DNA of 64,000 nucleotides. It comes from Candidatus Rokuibacteriota bacterium. GTDB lineage: Bacteria > Methylomirabilota > Methylomirabilia > Rokubacteriales > CSP1-6. Position numbers and translations under genes: made by a program. The stretch's first letter is position 1. Each line of letters begins with the position of its first letter. The notes beneath the pieces are model-generated. The model worked only from the letters and a program-made list of their open reading frames with translations, was not told the origin of the DNA and searched no databases. Of this stretch, positions 25,277 through 36,240 are shown piece after piece. The DNA is taken from assembly GCA_003220225.1 (NCBI GenBank), contig QHRU01000039.1, positions 57,128 to 121,127 on the forward strand. Reading direction: 5' to 3'.

Positions 25277-26223
25277 GCACGAACCCGGTCCTCGAAGCGG
25301 CACGGCCCGCCACGCGGGCCGTGCCGGCTGGGCGTCCCTTTCGGTTACGCGAGTGGCTGGAGCGGGAGGCCGTCTTCAGCTGGCTGATGCTCACGCCGCC
25401 CTTGCTGTTCTTGTTGGCGTTCCTCGGCTACCCGTTCTGCTACGGCGTCTACCTGAGCTTCGTCAAGCGTCCGGTGGCCCAGCCGGCCACCTTCGTCGGC
25501 CTGGGCAACTTCGTCAACCTCTGGAACGACGCCATCTTCTGGCAGGCGGTGTGGAACACCTTCCGCTTCACCGCGGCGGCCACCGTGCTCAAGCTCGTCG
25601 GCGGGCTGGGCATGGCGCTCGTGATGCACCAGAACTTCAAGCTGAAGGGCATGACGCGGGCGCTGCTGCTGCTGCCGTTCATCGTGCCGACGGTGCTCAG
25701 CACGGTGGCCTGGCAGTGGATCTTCGATCCGGGCATGGGGATGTTCAACCGGCTGCTGATGTTCTTCGACCTGGTCAAGCAGAACCAGGGCCCGTCGTGG
25801 CTGGGCAATCCGACCCTCGCCATGGTGTCCGTGATCCTCGTCAACACGTGGCGCGGGCTGCCGTTCTTCGGCATCACGATCCTGGCGGGGCTGCAGACGA
25901 TCCCCGACGAGCTGATGGAGAGCGCCACGATCGACGGCGCCGGGACGTGGGCGCGGTTCCGGTACGTCACGCTGCCCCTGCTCATGCCGGTGATCTTCAT
26001 CGTCACCACGTTCTCGATCATCTTCACGTTCTTCGACTTCCAGCTCGTCTACGTGCTGACCGGAGGCGGCCCGGCCAACGCCACCCACCTGATGGCCACC
26101 TACGCCTACTCGGTCGGCATGAGCAGCGGTCAGCTGGGCATGGGCTCGGCCGCCGCGCTGGCCATGGTGCCGGTGCTCGGGGTCGTGTTGCTGATGATGA
26201 GCTCGTACGTGCGGAGAGCGTGA
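25273..26223 (+). CDS. ABC importer permease, MalF type (system 2)
   Basis: A 316-residue permease starting at GTG 25273, overlapping the binding-protein stop. Six helices begin with FSWLMLTPPLLFLLAFLGYP. The EAA loop reads LMESATIDGAGTWARFRYVTLPLL in part, with the invariant IDGAG. It is clearly homologous to the MalF-type permease of system 1. The upstream in-frame extension visible in the binding-protein gene is a shadow. Confidence 0.92.
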   Translation: MSTNPVLEAARPATRAVPAGRPFRLREWLEREAVFSWLMLTPPLLFLLAFLGYPFCYGVYLSFVKRPVAQPATFVGLGNFVNLWNDAIFWQAVWNTFRFTAAATVLKLVGGLGMALVMHQNFKLKGMTRALLLLPFIVPTVLSTVAWQWIFDPGMGMFNRLLMFFDLVKQNQGPSWLGNPTLAMVSVILVNTWRGLPFFGITILAGLQTIPDELMESATIDGAGTWARFRYVTLPLLMPVIFIVTTFSIIFTFFDFQLVYVLTGGGPANATHLMATYAYSVGMSSGQLGMGSAAALAMVPVLGVVLLMMSSYVRRA

Positions 26224-26224
26224 G

Positions 26225-27070
26225 ATGGTCGGCGAGCTGACCTGGTCGCGACGGCTCGTCGGCCTGTGGCTTCCGCTGACGCTCTTGTTCGTGTTCGCGC
26301 TGTTCCCGTTCGCCTGGATGGCGGCGACCTCGCTGAAGGCCAACGCGGAGTTGTACGATCCGACCGCCAATCCGCTGTGGATCCGCCATCCCTCCCTGGT
26401 CCACTACATCGACCTGTTCAAGGAAACCAATTTCGTCGTCTGGATCGGGAACACGATGCTGGTGGCGACGGTCTCGACGGTCATCTCGTTGCTGCTTGGT
26501 GTGATGCTCGCGTACCCGCTCGCGCGGATGCGCTTTCCCGCCGCGGGCCTGCTCGCGATCACCGTGGCCGTCACATACCTGGTGCCGCAGACGCTGCTCT
26601 TCGTGCCCATGGCCGACCTGATCAACCGGATGAAGCTGGGCGACACCCTCACCGCGGTGATGCTGACCTATCCGACGCTGCTCGTCCCGTTCTGCGCGTG
26701 GCTCCTGATCGGATACTTCAAGACCGTGCCGAAGGAGCTGGAGGAGGCGGCGCTGATCGACGGCGCCAGCCGGTGGCGCGCGATGACGCGGGTGATCCTG
26801 CCATTGTGCACGCCCGGCTTTCTCTCGGCCGGGATCTTCGCCTTCACGCTCGCGCAGAACGAGTTCCTCTATGCGCTGCTCTTCCTCAACACCTCGACCA
26901 TCCGTACGGTGCCGGTCGGCGTCACGGGCGAGCTGATTCGCGGCGACGCCTTCTATTGGGGGCAGTTGATGGCCGCGGCGTTCCTGGGCTCGCTCCCCGT
27001 CGTGCTGATCTACTCGTTCTTCGTCAAGTACTACGTCGCGGGGCTGACGGCGGGCTCGGTGAAGGGGTAG
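26225..27070 (+). CDS. ABC importer permease, MalG type (system 2)
   Basis: A 281-residue MalG-type permease one base after the previous stop. The six helices, the LIDGASRWRAMTRVILPLC EAA loop (IDGAS) and the terminal AGSVKG match the system 1 MalG almost region by region (for example FAFTLAQNEFLYAL in both). Three genes complete the operon; no ATPase follows. Confidence 0.92.
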   Translation: MVGELTWSRRLVGLWLPLTLLFVFALFPFAWMAATSLKANAELYDPTANPLWIRHPSLVHYIDLFKETNFVVWIGNTMLVATVSTVISLLLGVMLAYPLARMRFPAAGLLAITVAVTYLVPQTLLFVPMADLINRMKLGDTLTAVMLTYPTLLVPFCAWLLIGYFKTVPKELEEAALIDGASRWRAMTRVILPLCTPGFLSAGIFAFTLAQNEFLYALLFLNTSTIRTVPVGVTGELIRGDAFYWGQLMAAAFLGSLPVVLIYSFFVKYYVAGLTAGSVKG

Positions 27071-27081
27071 AGCCTCGAGCC

Positions 27082-27106
27082 GGCCCGCCGGGGGCGTCCG
27101 GCAGGC
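27082..27106 (+). terminator. Hairpin after importer 2
   Basis: GGCC-c-GCCGG pairs with CCGGC-a-GGCC around a GGGCGT loop, 11 bases after the last stop codon of system 2. No clear T tract follows, so termination is plausible but not certain. Confidence 0.4.
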
Positions 27107-27154
27107 CCGTGATATCCTTCGTTTAATTCCTTCGTGAAATCAGAGTTCACCGTC

Positions 27155-27169
27155 GGTCGGAGTCCGACC
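27155..27169 (+). promoter_or_regulatory. 15-bp palindrome before importer 3
   Basis: GGTCGGA (27155-27161) and TCCGACC (27163-27169) form a perfect inverted repeat with a one-base centre, 19 bases upstream of the ATG of the system 3 binding protein and just before its ribosome-binding site (GAGGAGGCAGCAA). It could be an operator or a small leader hairpin. Confidence 0.4.
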
Positions 27170-27188
27170 TGTAACGAGGAGGCAGCAA

Positions 27189-28601
27189 ATGCAGACCCGT
27201 CGGCAGTTTATCCAGCGGGGGACCAAGCTCGTCGCCGCCGGCGCCGTCGCCACGGCGGCCGGTCCCACGATTCTCGTCCGGGACGCGAAGGCGGCCGGGC
27301 AGCTGAAGATTCTCCAGTGGAGCCACTTCGTGCCGGCCTACGACAAGTGGTTCGATCCGTGGGCCAAGGAGTGGGGCTCCAAGCGCGGCGTCGAGGTGAC
27401 CGTCGATCACGTGGGCTTCGCGGACGTCGTGCCGCGCGCGACAGCCGAGGTCGCCGCGCAGTCCGGTCACGACGTGCACATGTTCCTCGGCCTGGCCTCC
27501 GCCTTCGAGGAGCACGTGATCGACCTCAAGGACGTGGTGGCCACGCTCGAGAAGAAGCACGGCAAGCAGGTCGAGCTGGCTCACCGGTCCACCTACAACC
27601 CGTTCACGCGCAAGCAGTTCGCGCTCTCTGACATGTGGGTGCCCGACCCCGGCAACTATCACAAGGAAGTGTGGACCAAGATCGGCAAGCCCCAGGGGCC
27701 CGTGACGTACGACGACCTCGTGTGGGCGGCGCCGGAGGTCAAGAAGGTCGCGCCCCAGATGCAGATTCCGATCGGCGTCGGGCTGAGCCAGGACATCGAC
27801 TCCAACATGGCCGTGCGCAACATCCTCTGGTGTCACGGCGGATCGATCCAGGACAAGGACGGCAACGTCGTCCTGAACTCGCCCGAGACGCTGGCTGCGC
27901 TGGAGTACGCGAAGAAGCTGTACTCGGTCGGCATGACGCAGGCCGTGCTCTCGTGGAACGCCGCCTCGAACAACCAGGCGTTCAACGCGCAGGAGACGTC
28001 GTACATCCTGAACTCCATCTCCGCGTACCGCACGGCGCAGGACAACAAGCTGCCGGTGCTCGAGCACTACTACTTCGTGCCGGCGCTCAAGGGGCCGAAG
28101 GCCACCCTCGCCTCCGAGCACGTCATGAGCGGCTACGTCGTGTGGAAGTTCTCCAAGAACCAGGACGTGGCCAAGGAGTTCCTCGTCGCGCTCGTGGACG
28201 CCGCGCGCGAGTCCATGCTGGCCTCCAAGCTCTACAACTTCCCCTCGTTCTACGGCGCGGCCGCCGAGCCGGGCACGCCCGTGAACAAGCGGGCCGAGTC
28301 GGGCGGCGCGTGGATCACCGCGCAATGCAACAAGGACCCGTTCGGCTCGAATCCGCCCGACAAGCTGGCGCTGCTCGCGAAGTCGGTGCCGTGGTCCACG
28401 AACCTCGGTCATCCGGGCTTCGGCAACCCGGCCGAGGGCGAGATCTTCGACACCTACGTCCTCACGGACATGTTCGCCAAGGCGGCCACCGGCGCGCTGT
28501 CGCCGAAGGATTCGATGATGGAGGCGTCCACTCGCGCCAAGCAGATCTTCGACAAGTGGCGACAGAAGAAGATGGTGCCGGGCGGCGGCAAGGACAAGTA
28601 A
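27189..28601 (+). CDS. ABC importer substrate-binding protein, Tat-exported (system 3)
   Basis: A 470-residue solute-binding protein. The twin-arginine signal QTRRQFIQRG is followed by a weak hydrophobic core ending near AKAAG (residue 37). The mature part LKILQWSHFVPAYDKWFDPW, the NNQAFNAQETSYILNS segment and KWRQKKMVPGGGKDK at the end place it in the family-1 binding proteins, but it is a different subgroup from systems 1 and 2. Start ATG at 27189 with an excellent GAGGAGG site. First gene of a binding protein-MalF-MalG operon. Confidence 0.92.
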   Translation: MQTRRQFIQRGTKLVAAGAVATAAGPTILVRDAKAAGQLKILQWSHFVPAYDKWFDPWAKEWGSKRGVEVTVDHVGFADVVPRATAEVAAQSGHDVHMFLGLASAFEEHVIDLKDVVATLEKKHGKQVELAHRSTYNPFTRKQFALSDMWVPDPGNYHKEVWTKIGKPQGPVTYDDLVWAAPEVKKVAPQMQIPIGVGLSQDIDSNMAVRNILWCHGGSIQDKDGNVVLNSPETLAALEYAKKLYSVGMTQAVLSWNAASNNQAFNAQETSYILNSISAYRTAQDNKLPVLEHYYFVPALKGPKATLASEHVMSGYVVWKFSKNQDVAKEFLVALVDAARESMLASKLYNFPSFYGAAAEPGTPVNKRAESGGAWITAQCNKDPFGSNPPDKLALLAKSVPWSTNLGHPGFGNPAEGEIFDTYVLTDMFAKAATGALSPKDSMMEASTRAKQIFDKWRQKKMVPGGGKDK

Positions 28602-28626
28602 TCCGGTCGGCGCGGCGGAGACCAGG

Positions 28627-29562
28627 ATGACCAGCACGACCGCCGTCTCCGTCGCGCCGACGCTGCACGCCGGCGAGACGATCCGCCGCTCCGACCGTCG
28701 GCTCGGCATCGTCATGCTGGCGCCGGCGCTGCTCTACATCGCGCTGCTGGTGGCCGTGCCCTTCCTGCTCGCGCTGTTCCTGAGCCTGACCAACTCCTCG
28801 GCGGGCAGCCTCGAGTTCTCGTTCGTCGGCCTTCAGAATTTCGAGAACGTCATCGCCAGCCCCGTCTTCCGCCGGGCCCTGCGCAATACGTTCGTGTTCA
28901 CCTTCGTCTCGCAGCTCGCGGTGATAGTGCTCGGCAACGTGCTGGCCCGCGCGCTCATGAAGTCGTTCCACGGCAAGGCGATCGCGCGCTTCCTCATCCT
29001 GCTGCCGTGGGCGGCCCCGATTTCGCTGGCCACGCTGGGCTGGCTGTGGATCTTCGACTCCACCTTCAGCGTCATCAACTGGCTCCTCAAGGTGGCCGGC
29101 TGGCTCGGGCCCGGGCAGTGGTACTACTGGCTCGGCGATCCCACGCTCGGCATGGTGGCCGTCATCATGATCCACGTCTGGCGGATGCTGCCGTTCTCGA
29201 CGGTGATCCTGCTCGCCGGCCTCACCTCGATCCCCAACGAGGTCCGCGAGGCGTCCGCCATCGACGGCGCGGGCCTCTTCTCGCGGATCTTCCGGATCGA
29301 GATCCCGATGATGAAGCCCCTCCTCACCGTCGCCGTGCTCTTCGGAGTGGTCTTCACCTTCACCGACATGAGCGTCGTATATCTGTTAACGCGCGGTGGC
29401 CCGTACAACTCGACGCACGTGCTGGCGAGCCTCGCCTTCCAGGAGGGCGTGCTGGGCGGCGACGTCGGGCGCGGCGCTGCGGTGGCGATCTTCCTGGTGC
29501 CGGTGCTCGTGGTGCTCGCGATCTTCATGCTGCGCACGTCGCGGCGCGCGGAGGTGGTGTAG
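28627..29562 (+). CDS. ABC importer permease, MalF type (system 3)
   Basis: A 311-residue permease. After a 30-residue N-terminal tail come six helices (first LGIVMLAPALLYIALLVAVPF). The EAA loop is VREASAIDGAGLFSRIFRIEIPMM, recognised by EASAIDGAG. The C-terminus overlaps the next start by one base. It is more divergent from systems 1 and 2 than they are from each other. Confidence 0.92.
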   Translation: MTSTTAVSVAPTLHAGETIRRSDRRLGIVMLAPALLYIALLVAVPFLLALFLSLTNSSAGSLEFSFVGLQNFENVIASPVFRRALRNTFVFTFVSQLAVIVLGNVLARALMKSFHGKAIARFLILLPWAAPISLATLGWLWIFDSTFSVINWLLKVAGWLGPGQWYYWLGDPTLGMVAVIMIHVWRMLPFSTVILLAGLTSIPNEVREASAIDGAGLFSRIFRIEIPMMKPLLTVAVLFGVVFTFTDMSVVYLLTRGGPYNSTHVLASLAFQEGVLGGDVGRGAAVAIFLVPVLVVLAIFMLRTSRRAEVV

Positions 29563-30428
29563 TGGCCGCCGCCCTCTCACCCGTCCGCCGAACCGCCGCG
29601 GTGGTCGTGCACCGCGCGACGATTCTCTTCTTCATCGCGTTCGCGATCTTTCCCTTCTACTGGATGGTCGTCACGTCCTTCAAGCAGAACGCCGACCTCT
29701 ACGTGGGTGCCACGAACGTGGCCCACAACCCGTTCCTGTTCAACATACCGCCGACGCTCGACCACCTGCGCATCCTGTTCGGGCAGACGCTCTACCTCAC
29801 GTGGCTCCGCAACACGCTCTTCGTCGGCCTCGTCGTGGTCGGCATCACGCTCCTGCTCGCCGTGCCCGCCGGCTACAGCCTGGCGCGCCTGACGGGCCGG
29901 TGGGGCGAGCGGCTGTCCATCGGCATCTTCATGACCTACCTGGTGCCCTCCACCCTGCTCTTCATTCCGTTCTCGCGGTTGGTGTCGCTGATGCAGCTGC
30001 AGAACAGCCTGTGGTCGCTCGTCCTCATCTACCCGACCTTCACCGTACCGTTCTGCACCTGGCTGCTCATGGGGTTCTTCAAGTCGCTGCCCAGGGAGGT
30101 CGAGGAGTCGGCGATGGTCGACGGCTGCAGCCGCGTCGGCGCCATCTGGCGCATGGTGCTGCCGCTGTCGGTGCCCGGGCTGCTGACCGTGGTCATCTTC
30201 GCGCTCACGCTGGTCATCCAGGAGTTCGTCTACAGTCTGACGTTCATCTCCTCCGTCCAGCGCATGACCGTGAGCGTCGGCGTGCCGGTGGCGCTCGTGC
30301 GCGGCGACGTTTACTATTGGGGCTCGCTCATGGCCGCCTGCCTCATCACCAGCATCCCCATCGCCGTCGTCTACAATTTCTTCCTCGACCGGTTCATCGC
30401 CGGCTTCACCGTCGGCGCGATAAAGTAG
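29562..30428 (+). CDS. ABC importer permease, MalG type (system 3)
   Basis: A 288-residue permease starting at a GTG whose first base is the last base of the preceding TAG stop. Helices, the VEESAMVDGCSRVGAIWRMVLPL EAA loop (here VDGCS instead of the common IDGAS) and the terminal FTVGAIK fit MalG. The operon lacks an ATPase gene and runs 6 bases later into two MaoC-like genes, which may belong to the same transcript. Confidence 0.92.
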   Translation: MAAALSPVRRTAAVVVHRATILFFIAFAIFPFYWMVVTSFKQNADLYVGATNVAHNPFLFNIPPTLDHLRILFGQTLYLTWLRNTLFVGLVVVGITLLLAVPAGYSLARLTGRWGERLSIGIFMTYLVPSTLLFIPFSRLVSLMQLQNSLWSLVLIYPTFTVPFCTWLLMGFFKSLPREVEESAMVDGCSRVGAIWRMVLPLSVPGLLTVVIFALTLVIQEFVYSLTFISSVQRMTVSVGVPVALVRGDVYYWGSLMAACLITSIPIAVVYNFFLDRFIAGFTVGAIK

Positions 30429-30434
30429 AGGCCC

Positions 30435-30884
30435 ATGACCGACACGCGCCGCTTCTTCGACGACATCCAGGTGGGGGAAGAGTACGAGTCGCCCGGCCGC
30501 ACGGTGACCGAGGCCGACATCGTGCTCTTCGCGGGCCTCTCCGGCGACTACAACATCCTGCACACCGACGCCGAGTTCATGAAGCAGTCGATCTTCGGCG
30601 AGCGCATCGCCCACGGCCTGCTCGGCCTCGCCATCCAGGCCGGCCTCTTCACGCGCGCCACCCAGGCCTACGCCACGCTCGCCTTCGTCGGGCTGCGCTG
30701 GAAATTCAAGGGACCGATCAAGATCGGCGACACGATCCGGCTGCGCGCGAAGGTGACCGCGAAGAAGGAGACCGCCAAGCCCGACCGCGGCCTGGTCACC
30801 GTCGAGCGCACGGTCGTGAACCAGCGCGGCGAGGTGGTGCAGGAGGGCGAGACCGACCTGATCGTGGAGCGCCGGCATACGTAA
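30435..30884 (+). CDS. MaoC-like (R)-hydratase / dehydratase
   Basis: A 149-residue single hot-dog domain with the hydratase motif: Asp38 and His43 in GLSGDYNILHTD, then FGERIAHGLLGLAI, which forms the hydratase 2 signature. Such enzymes hydrate enoyl-CoA or dehydrate beta-hydroxyacyl-CoA, or act on mesaconyl-like acyl-CoAs. It starts 6 bases after the importer genes and its stop abuts the next gene's ATG, suggesting that the MaoC pair works as a heterodimer or in one pathway. The acyl chain is unknown. Confidence 0.88.
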   Translation: MTDTRRFFDDIQVGEEYESPGRTVTEADIVLFAGLSGDYNILHTDAEFMKQSIFGERIAHGLLGLAIQAGLFTRATQAYATLAFVGLRWKFKGPIKIGDTIRLRAKVTAKKETAKPDRGLVTVERTVVNQRGEVVQEGETDLIVERRHT

Positions 30885-31298
30885 ATGAGCGTCGCGGCGC
30901 CGCGCTTCTACTTCGAAGACGTCGTGCTGCACGGCGTGCTCGAGACGCCGGCCATGACGGTGACGGAGGCCCACGTCGCGCTCTACGGCGGCGTGACCGG
31001 CGACGGCGCGCGTGAGCACGGCCTCGTGCCCGATCTCCTGCCGCTCTGCCTCACCACCGGTCTCGGCTGGCGCGTGCCCCAGCCGCCGCTGGCCGTGCTG
31101 GCCTTCATGGGCGTCGAGTGGGTGGCGGACGCGCCGATGCGCGTGGGCGACACGATCCACAGCCGCTCGGAGACCACGCTCAAGCGCTCCATGAAGGAAG
31201 GCGGCGTGATCATCGAGCAGCGCCAGGTCATCAACCAGCGCGGCGAGGTGGTGCAGCACGGCAAGTTCACGTTCCTGGTCGCCAAGCGCCCCGCCTGA
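30885..31298 (+). CDS. Second MaoC-like protein
   Basis: A 137-residue hot-dog domain adjacent to the previous gene with no gap. The catalytic Asp40 and His45 spacing (GDGAREH) is retained, but the FG-x-R-[IV]-AHG motif is absent and replaced by [15 protein letters not shown]. The C-terminal strand [14 protein letters not shown] closely parallels [14 protein letters not shown] in the first protein. A paired catalytic/structural hot-dog arrangement is likely. Confidence 0.8.
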   Translation: MSVAAPRFYFEDVVLHGVLETPAMTVTEAHVALYGGVTGDGAREHGLVPDLLPLCLTTGLGWRVPQPPLAVLAFMGVEWVADAPMRVGDTIHSRSETTLKRSMKEGGVIIEQRQVINQRGEVVQHGKFTFLVAKRPA

Positions 31299-31326
31299 TA
31301 GACTCCCACCTCATCGGAGGGCAGCC

Positions 31327-33000
<1,674 letters not shown>

Positions 33001-33633
33001 CGCGCACGCGGGCATCAGCCCCGTGTTCTTGAAGCTGCTCGCCGACGAGCCCCTCGAGGGCCGCACGGTCCTCGACGTCGGCACGGGCCGCGGGCGTCTC
33101 GCCCTGACCCTCGCCCCTCGCTGCGGCCGCGTCGTCGGCATCGACCGCGACGAGACGGCGCTGGCCGACGCGCGCCGCGCGGCCGCCGTCGCCGGCCTCA
33201 CCAACGTGGAGTTCGTGGCCGTCGACGCCGAGGCAGGGGAGTACGCCGCGTTCGAGCCGGACGCCGTCGTCGCTCACCTCTGCATGTCCTCCGCGATCGC
33301 CGAGCGCGCCGGCCGCGCGCTCGCTCGCGGCGCGCCGTTCGCCTTCGTCGCCTTTCACGCCGACCAGTGGAAAGAGACCGGCCGGCGCTCGCGCTTTGCC
33401 TGGAGCGAGGACGAGGCGCGCGCCGCGCTGGAGGGCGCGGGCTTTGCGATCGAGCACCTCTCGGTGGAGCGCGACGTGCAGGCGTTCGGCTCCGTCGAGG
33501 AGGCGCTGGCGGCGTCGATCGGCCTGGAGGAGAAGTGGCGGGCCGACGGGCGCTGGTTCCGCTACATCAAGTTCCTCGAGGACGGCGGCCGCACCCTCAC
33601 GCGCGCGCACCTGCACGTGAAGGCGAGGAAGAA

Positions 33634-34949
33634 GTGACGCTCGCCGGGCTGGCGCTGGCGCAGGCGGTGAAGGCCCGTGCCCTCGAGCTGGGCTTCGACC
33701 GCGTGGCGATCGGCCCCGCCACGCTCTCGCACGGCGCCGACTTCGAGCGCTGGCTCGACACCGGCCGCGCGGGGACGATGGAGTATCTCGCCGAGACGCG
33801 CGCGGAGCGCCTCGATCCCGCGCGCCTGCTGCCCGGCTGCCGCTCGGTGGTGGCCGTCGCCCTCAACTACGCGCGCGAGGACGACGGCGCGGAGTGGCGC
33901 GGCGTCGCGCGCTACGCGCGGGGCGCCGACTACCACAACGTGATGCGGCCGCTCCTGCACGCGCTGCGCGATTACGTGAGCGCCGCCGCCGGCGCGCAGA
34001 GCCGTGCCTCGGTCGACACCAGCGCCGTGCTCGAGCGCGACCTCGCCGCCGCCGCGGGGCTCGGCTGGGTCGGCAAGAACACGAATCTGATCGCGCCGGG
34101 CCTCGGCTCGTACTTCTTCATCGGCCTCGTGCTGACGACAGCCGACCTGCCGCCCGACGACGCGGTGCCCGACCGCTGCGGCACCTGCACGGCCTGCCTG
34201 GATGCGTGTCCGAGCGCCGCCTTCGAGGGGCCCTATGCGCTCGACGCCCGCCGCTGCGTTGCCTACCTGACGATCGAGCACCGCGGGCCGATCCCGGACG
34301 AGTTCCACGCGCCGATCGGCGACTGGCTCTTCGGCTGCGACGTCTGCCAGGAGGTCTGTCCCTGGAACCGTCACGCGCCGCCGGCGCGGCAAGCCGTGCC
34401 TCGGTCGACACCAGCGCCGTGCTCGAGCGCGACCTCGCCGCCGCCGCGGGGCTCGGCTGGGTCGGCAAGAACACGAATCTGATCGCGCCGGGCCTCGGCT
34501 CGTACTTCTTCATCGGCCTCGTGCTGACGACAGCCGACCTGCCGCCCGACGACGCGGTGCCCGACCGCTGCGGCACCTGCACGGCCTGCCTGGATGCGTG
34601 TCCGAGCGCCGCCTTCGAGGGGCCCTATGCGCTCGACGCCCGCCGCTGCGTTGCCTACCTGACGATCGAGCACCGCGGGCCGATCCCGGACGAGTTCCAC
34701 GCGCCGATCGGCGACTGGCTCTTCGGCTGCGACGTCTGCCAGGAGGTCTGTCCCTGGAACCGTCACGCGCCGCCGGCGCGGCAGACGGTGCCGGCGACCC
34801 CGCCGCCGCCCCCCGAGGCGCTGGTGGCGATGACCGACGCCGAGTTCCGCGAACGCTTCCGGGGTTCGCCGCTCAAGCGCGCCCGTCGGGCCGGCCTCGC
34901 CCGCAACGCGGCGATCGTGCTCGGCAACCGTCGCCGCAGCGCGTCGTAG
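33634..34949 (+). pseudogene. queG: Epoxyqueuosine reductase gene disrupted by a 392-bp duplication
   Basis: Without the duplication this would be a normal 307-residue QueG, which reduces epoxyqueuosine to queuosine in tRNA. The GTG start at 33634 overlaps the previous stop. Catalytic Asp128 (SVDTSAVLERDLA) and the two ferredoxin-like motifs CGTCTACLDACP (182-193) and CDVCQEVCP (235-243) are intact. An exact tandem copy of 34000-34391 follows at 34392-34783, and because 392 is not a multiple of three the frame shifts after about residue 252. The truncated product (ORF to 34482) keeps both cluster motifs but has a foreign 29-residue tail; the genuine C-terminus is in another frame to 34949. 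Confidence 0.88.
34000..34783 (+). repeat. Exact 392-bp tandem duplication inside queG
   Basis: Bases 34000-34391 recur immediately as 34392-34783; I find no difference between the copies. The sequence before copy 1 (GCCGGCGCGCAG) and the end of copy 2 (GCCGGCGCGGCA) share GCCGGCGCG, a likely short homology for slippage or unequal exchange. Identity implies a recent event or an assembly artefact. Confidence 0.92.
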
Positions 34950-35006
34950 TTTCGGTTGGCTGGTATGTCGCTTGCTCGTTCCCCGTAGGGCGGCCAGAAG
35001 AAGTAA

Positions 35007-35032
35007 CCGCCGTCCCTGACGGGACGCGGCGG
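35007..35032 (+). terminator. Hairpin downstream of queG
   Basis: CGCCGTCCC and GGGACGCGGCG pair around a TGAC loop (one small bulge) about 60 bases after the queG stop. No T tract follows. The rest of 34950-35171 shows no other signal. Confidence 0.35.
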
Positions 35033-35171
35033 CGACGGTCCTGTCCCCCGGCGCCGCCGCGTTTCCGTGTCCGCGCTCCTATCCCACCGGAACGCCCCGT
35101 TCGTCCCTCGAGTCGTTCGCGCGTTGGTGTAGAGTGTCCCGACGCCACCCGCCGCGCTCGGAGAGAGACCG

Positions 35172-35324
35172 ATGACTCGAATCCGCCCCGCCGTCATCGT
35201 CGCGTTTCCCCTGGTGCTGAGCGCCAGGCTGCGGGACGCCACGCGCCGCGCGGTGCAGGATCCGGAGTTCCGGAGCGCGATGGACAAGGTGGAGACGCCG
35301 ATCGGCCGCGTGGAGCCGACGTAG
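35172..35324 (+). CDS. 50-residue ORF, probable remnant of a TctC-type binding protein
   Basis: ATG at 35172 after GGAGAGAG. The product starts with a short signal-like stretch (AVIVAFPLVLSA) and then RLRDATRRAVQDPEFRSAM, which resembles the C-terminal helix of tripartite tricarboxylate (Bug/TctC) binding proteins. That looks like a signal peptide joined to a C-terminal fragment, as if the middle was deleted. It ends one base before the amidohydrolase start. Confidence 0.4.
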   Translation: MTRIRPAVIVAFPLVLSARLRDATRRAVQDPEFRSAMDKVETPIGRVEPT

Positions 35325-35325
35325 C

Positions 35326-36240
35326 GTGCGCGTCGACGTCCACACTCACGTCGTCCCCGAGCGCTGGCAGGACTGGGCGGCGCGCTGCGGCGGCGGCAAC
35401 TGGCCGCGCCTGGAGCACCGTGACGACTGCCGCGCGACGATCTTCACCGGCGCGCAGTTCTTCCGCGACATCGACGACCGCTCGTGGAACCCCACGCGGC
35501 GCCTCGAGGACATGGACCGGCTACGCATCGACGTGCAGGCGCTGTCGCCGCCGCCCGTGATGTTCTGCTACTGGGCCGACGCCAAGGCCAACCAGGGCTT
35601 CGCGCGGATGCAGAACGCGAACGTGGCCGAGATCGTCGCGAAGCATCCGAAGCGCTTCGTAGGGATGGCCACGGTGCCGCTGCAAGCGCCCGCGCTGGCC
35701 ATCGAGGAGCTGCGCCACGCGCGCGAGCGGCTGGGCCTCTCCGCCGTCGAGATCGGCACGTGCCCGGGCGGGCGCGACTTCGACGACCCGGCGCTCTTCG
35801 AGTTCTTCGCGGCGTGCGTGGACCTCGACGTCGCCGTGTTCGTGCATCCGGCGGCGCCGCTGATCGGGCTGGACCGGATGAAGAAGTATTATTTCCCGCT
35901 GATCGTCGGCAACCCGCTGGAGACGGGCTGGCCATCTCCACGCTCGTCTTCGGCGGCGTGCTCGAGCGGCTGCCGCGGCTGCGCATCTGCTTCGCCCACG
36001 GCGGCGGCGCGTTTCCGGTCACCCTGGCGCGGCTCAACCACGGCTGGGCCGTGCGGCCCGAGGGGCCGGCTGCCATTCCGCGCGAGCCGCGCGAGTACGC
36101 GCGGCGCATCTGGGTAGACTCGCTCACGCTCGGCGCGTCGAATCTCCGATTCATCGTCGACGAGCTGGGCATGGACCGCGTCGTCATCGGCAGCGACTAC
36201 CCGTTCGACACGGGCGCCGAAGATCCGGTGGCGATCATTG
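35326..36240 (+). pseudogene. ACMSD-like amidohydrolase, frameshifted and C-terminally truncated
   Basis: The first ~200 residues are a typical amidohydrolase-2 (aminocarboxymuconate semialdehyde decarboxylase-like) start: VDVHTHVVPERW (metal His6, His8), then RRLEDMDRLRIDVQALSPPP and VFVHPAAP. The frame breaks near 35925-35931 (GAGACGGGCTGG, consistent with one missing G); the remainder continues in another frame (AISTLVFGGVLERLPRLRIC, FAHGGGAFP, GSDYPFDTGAEDP). After that, at about 36240, the usual last 30-40 residues are missing and the frame enters a membrane protein. The enzyme as encoded is unlikely to be functional unless the frameshift is a sequencing error. Confidence 0.8.
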
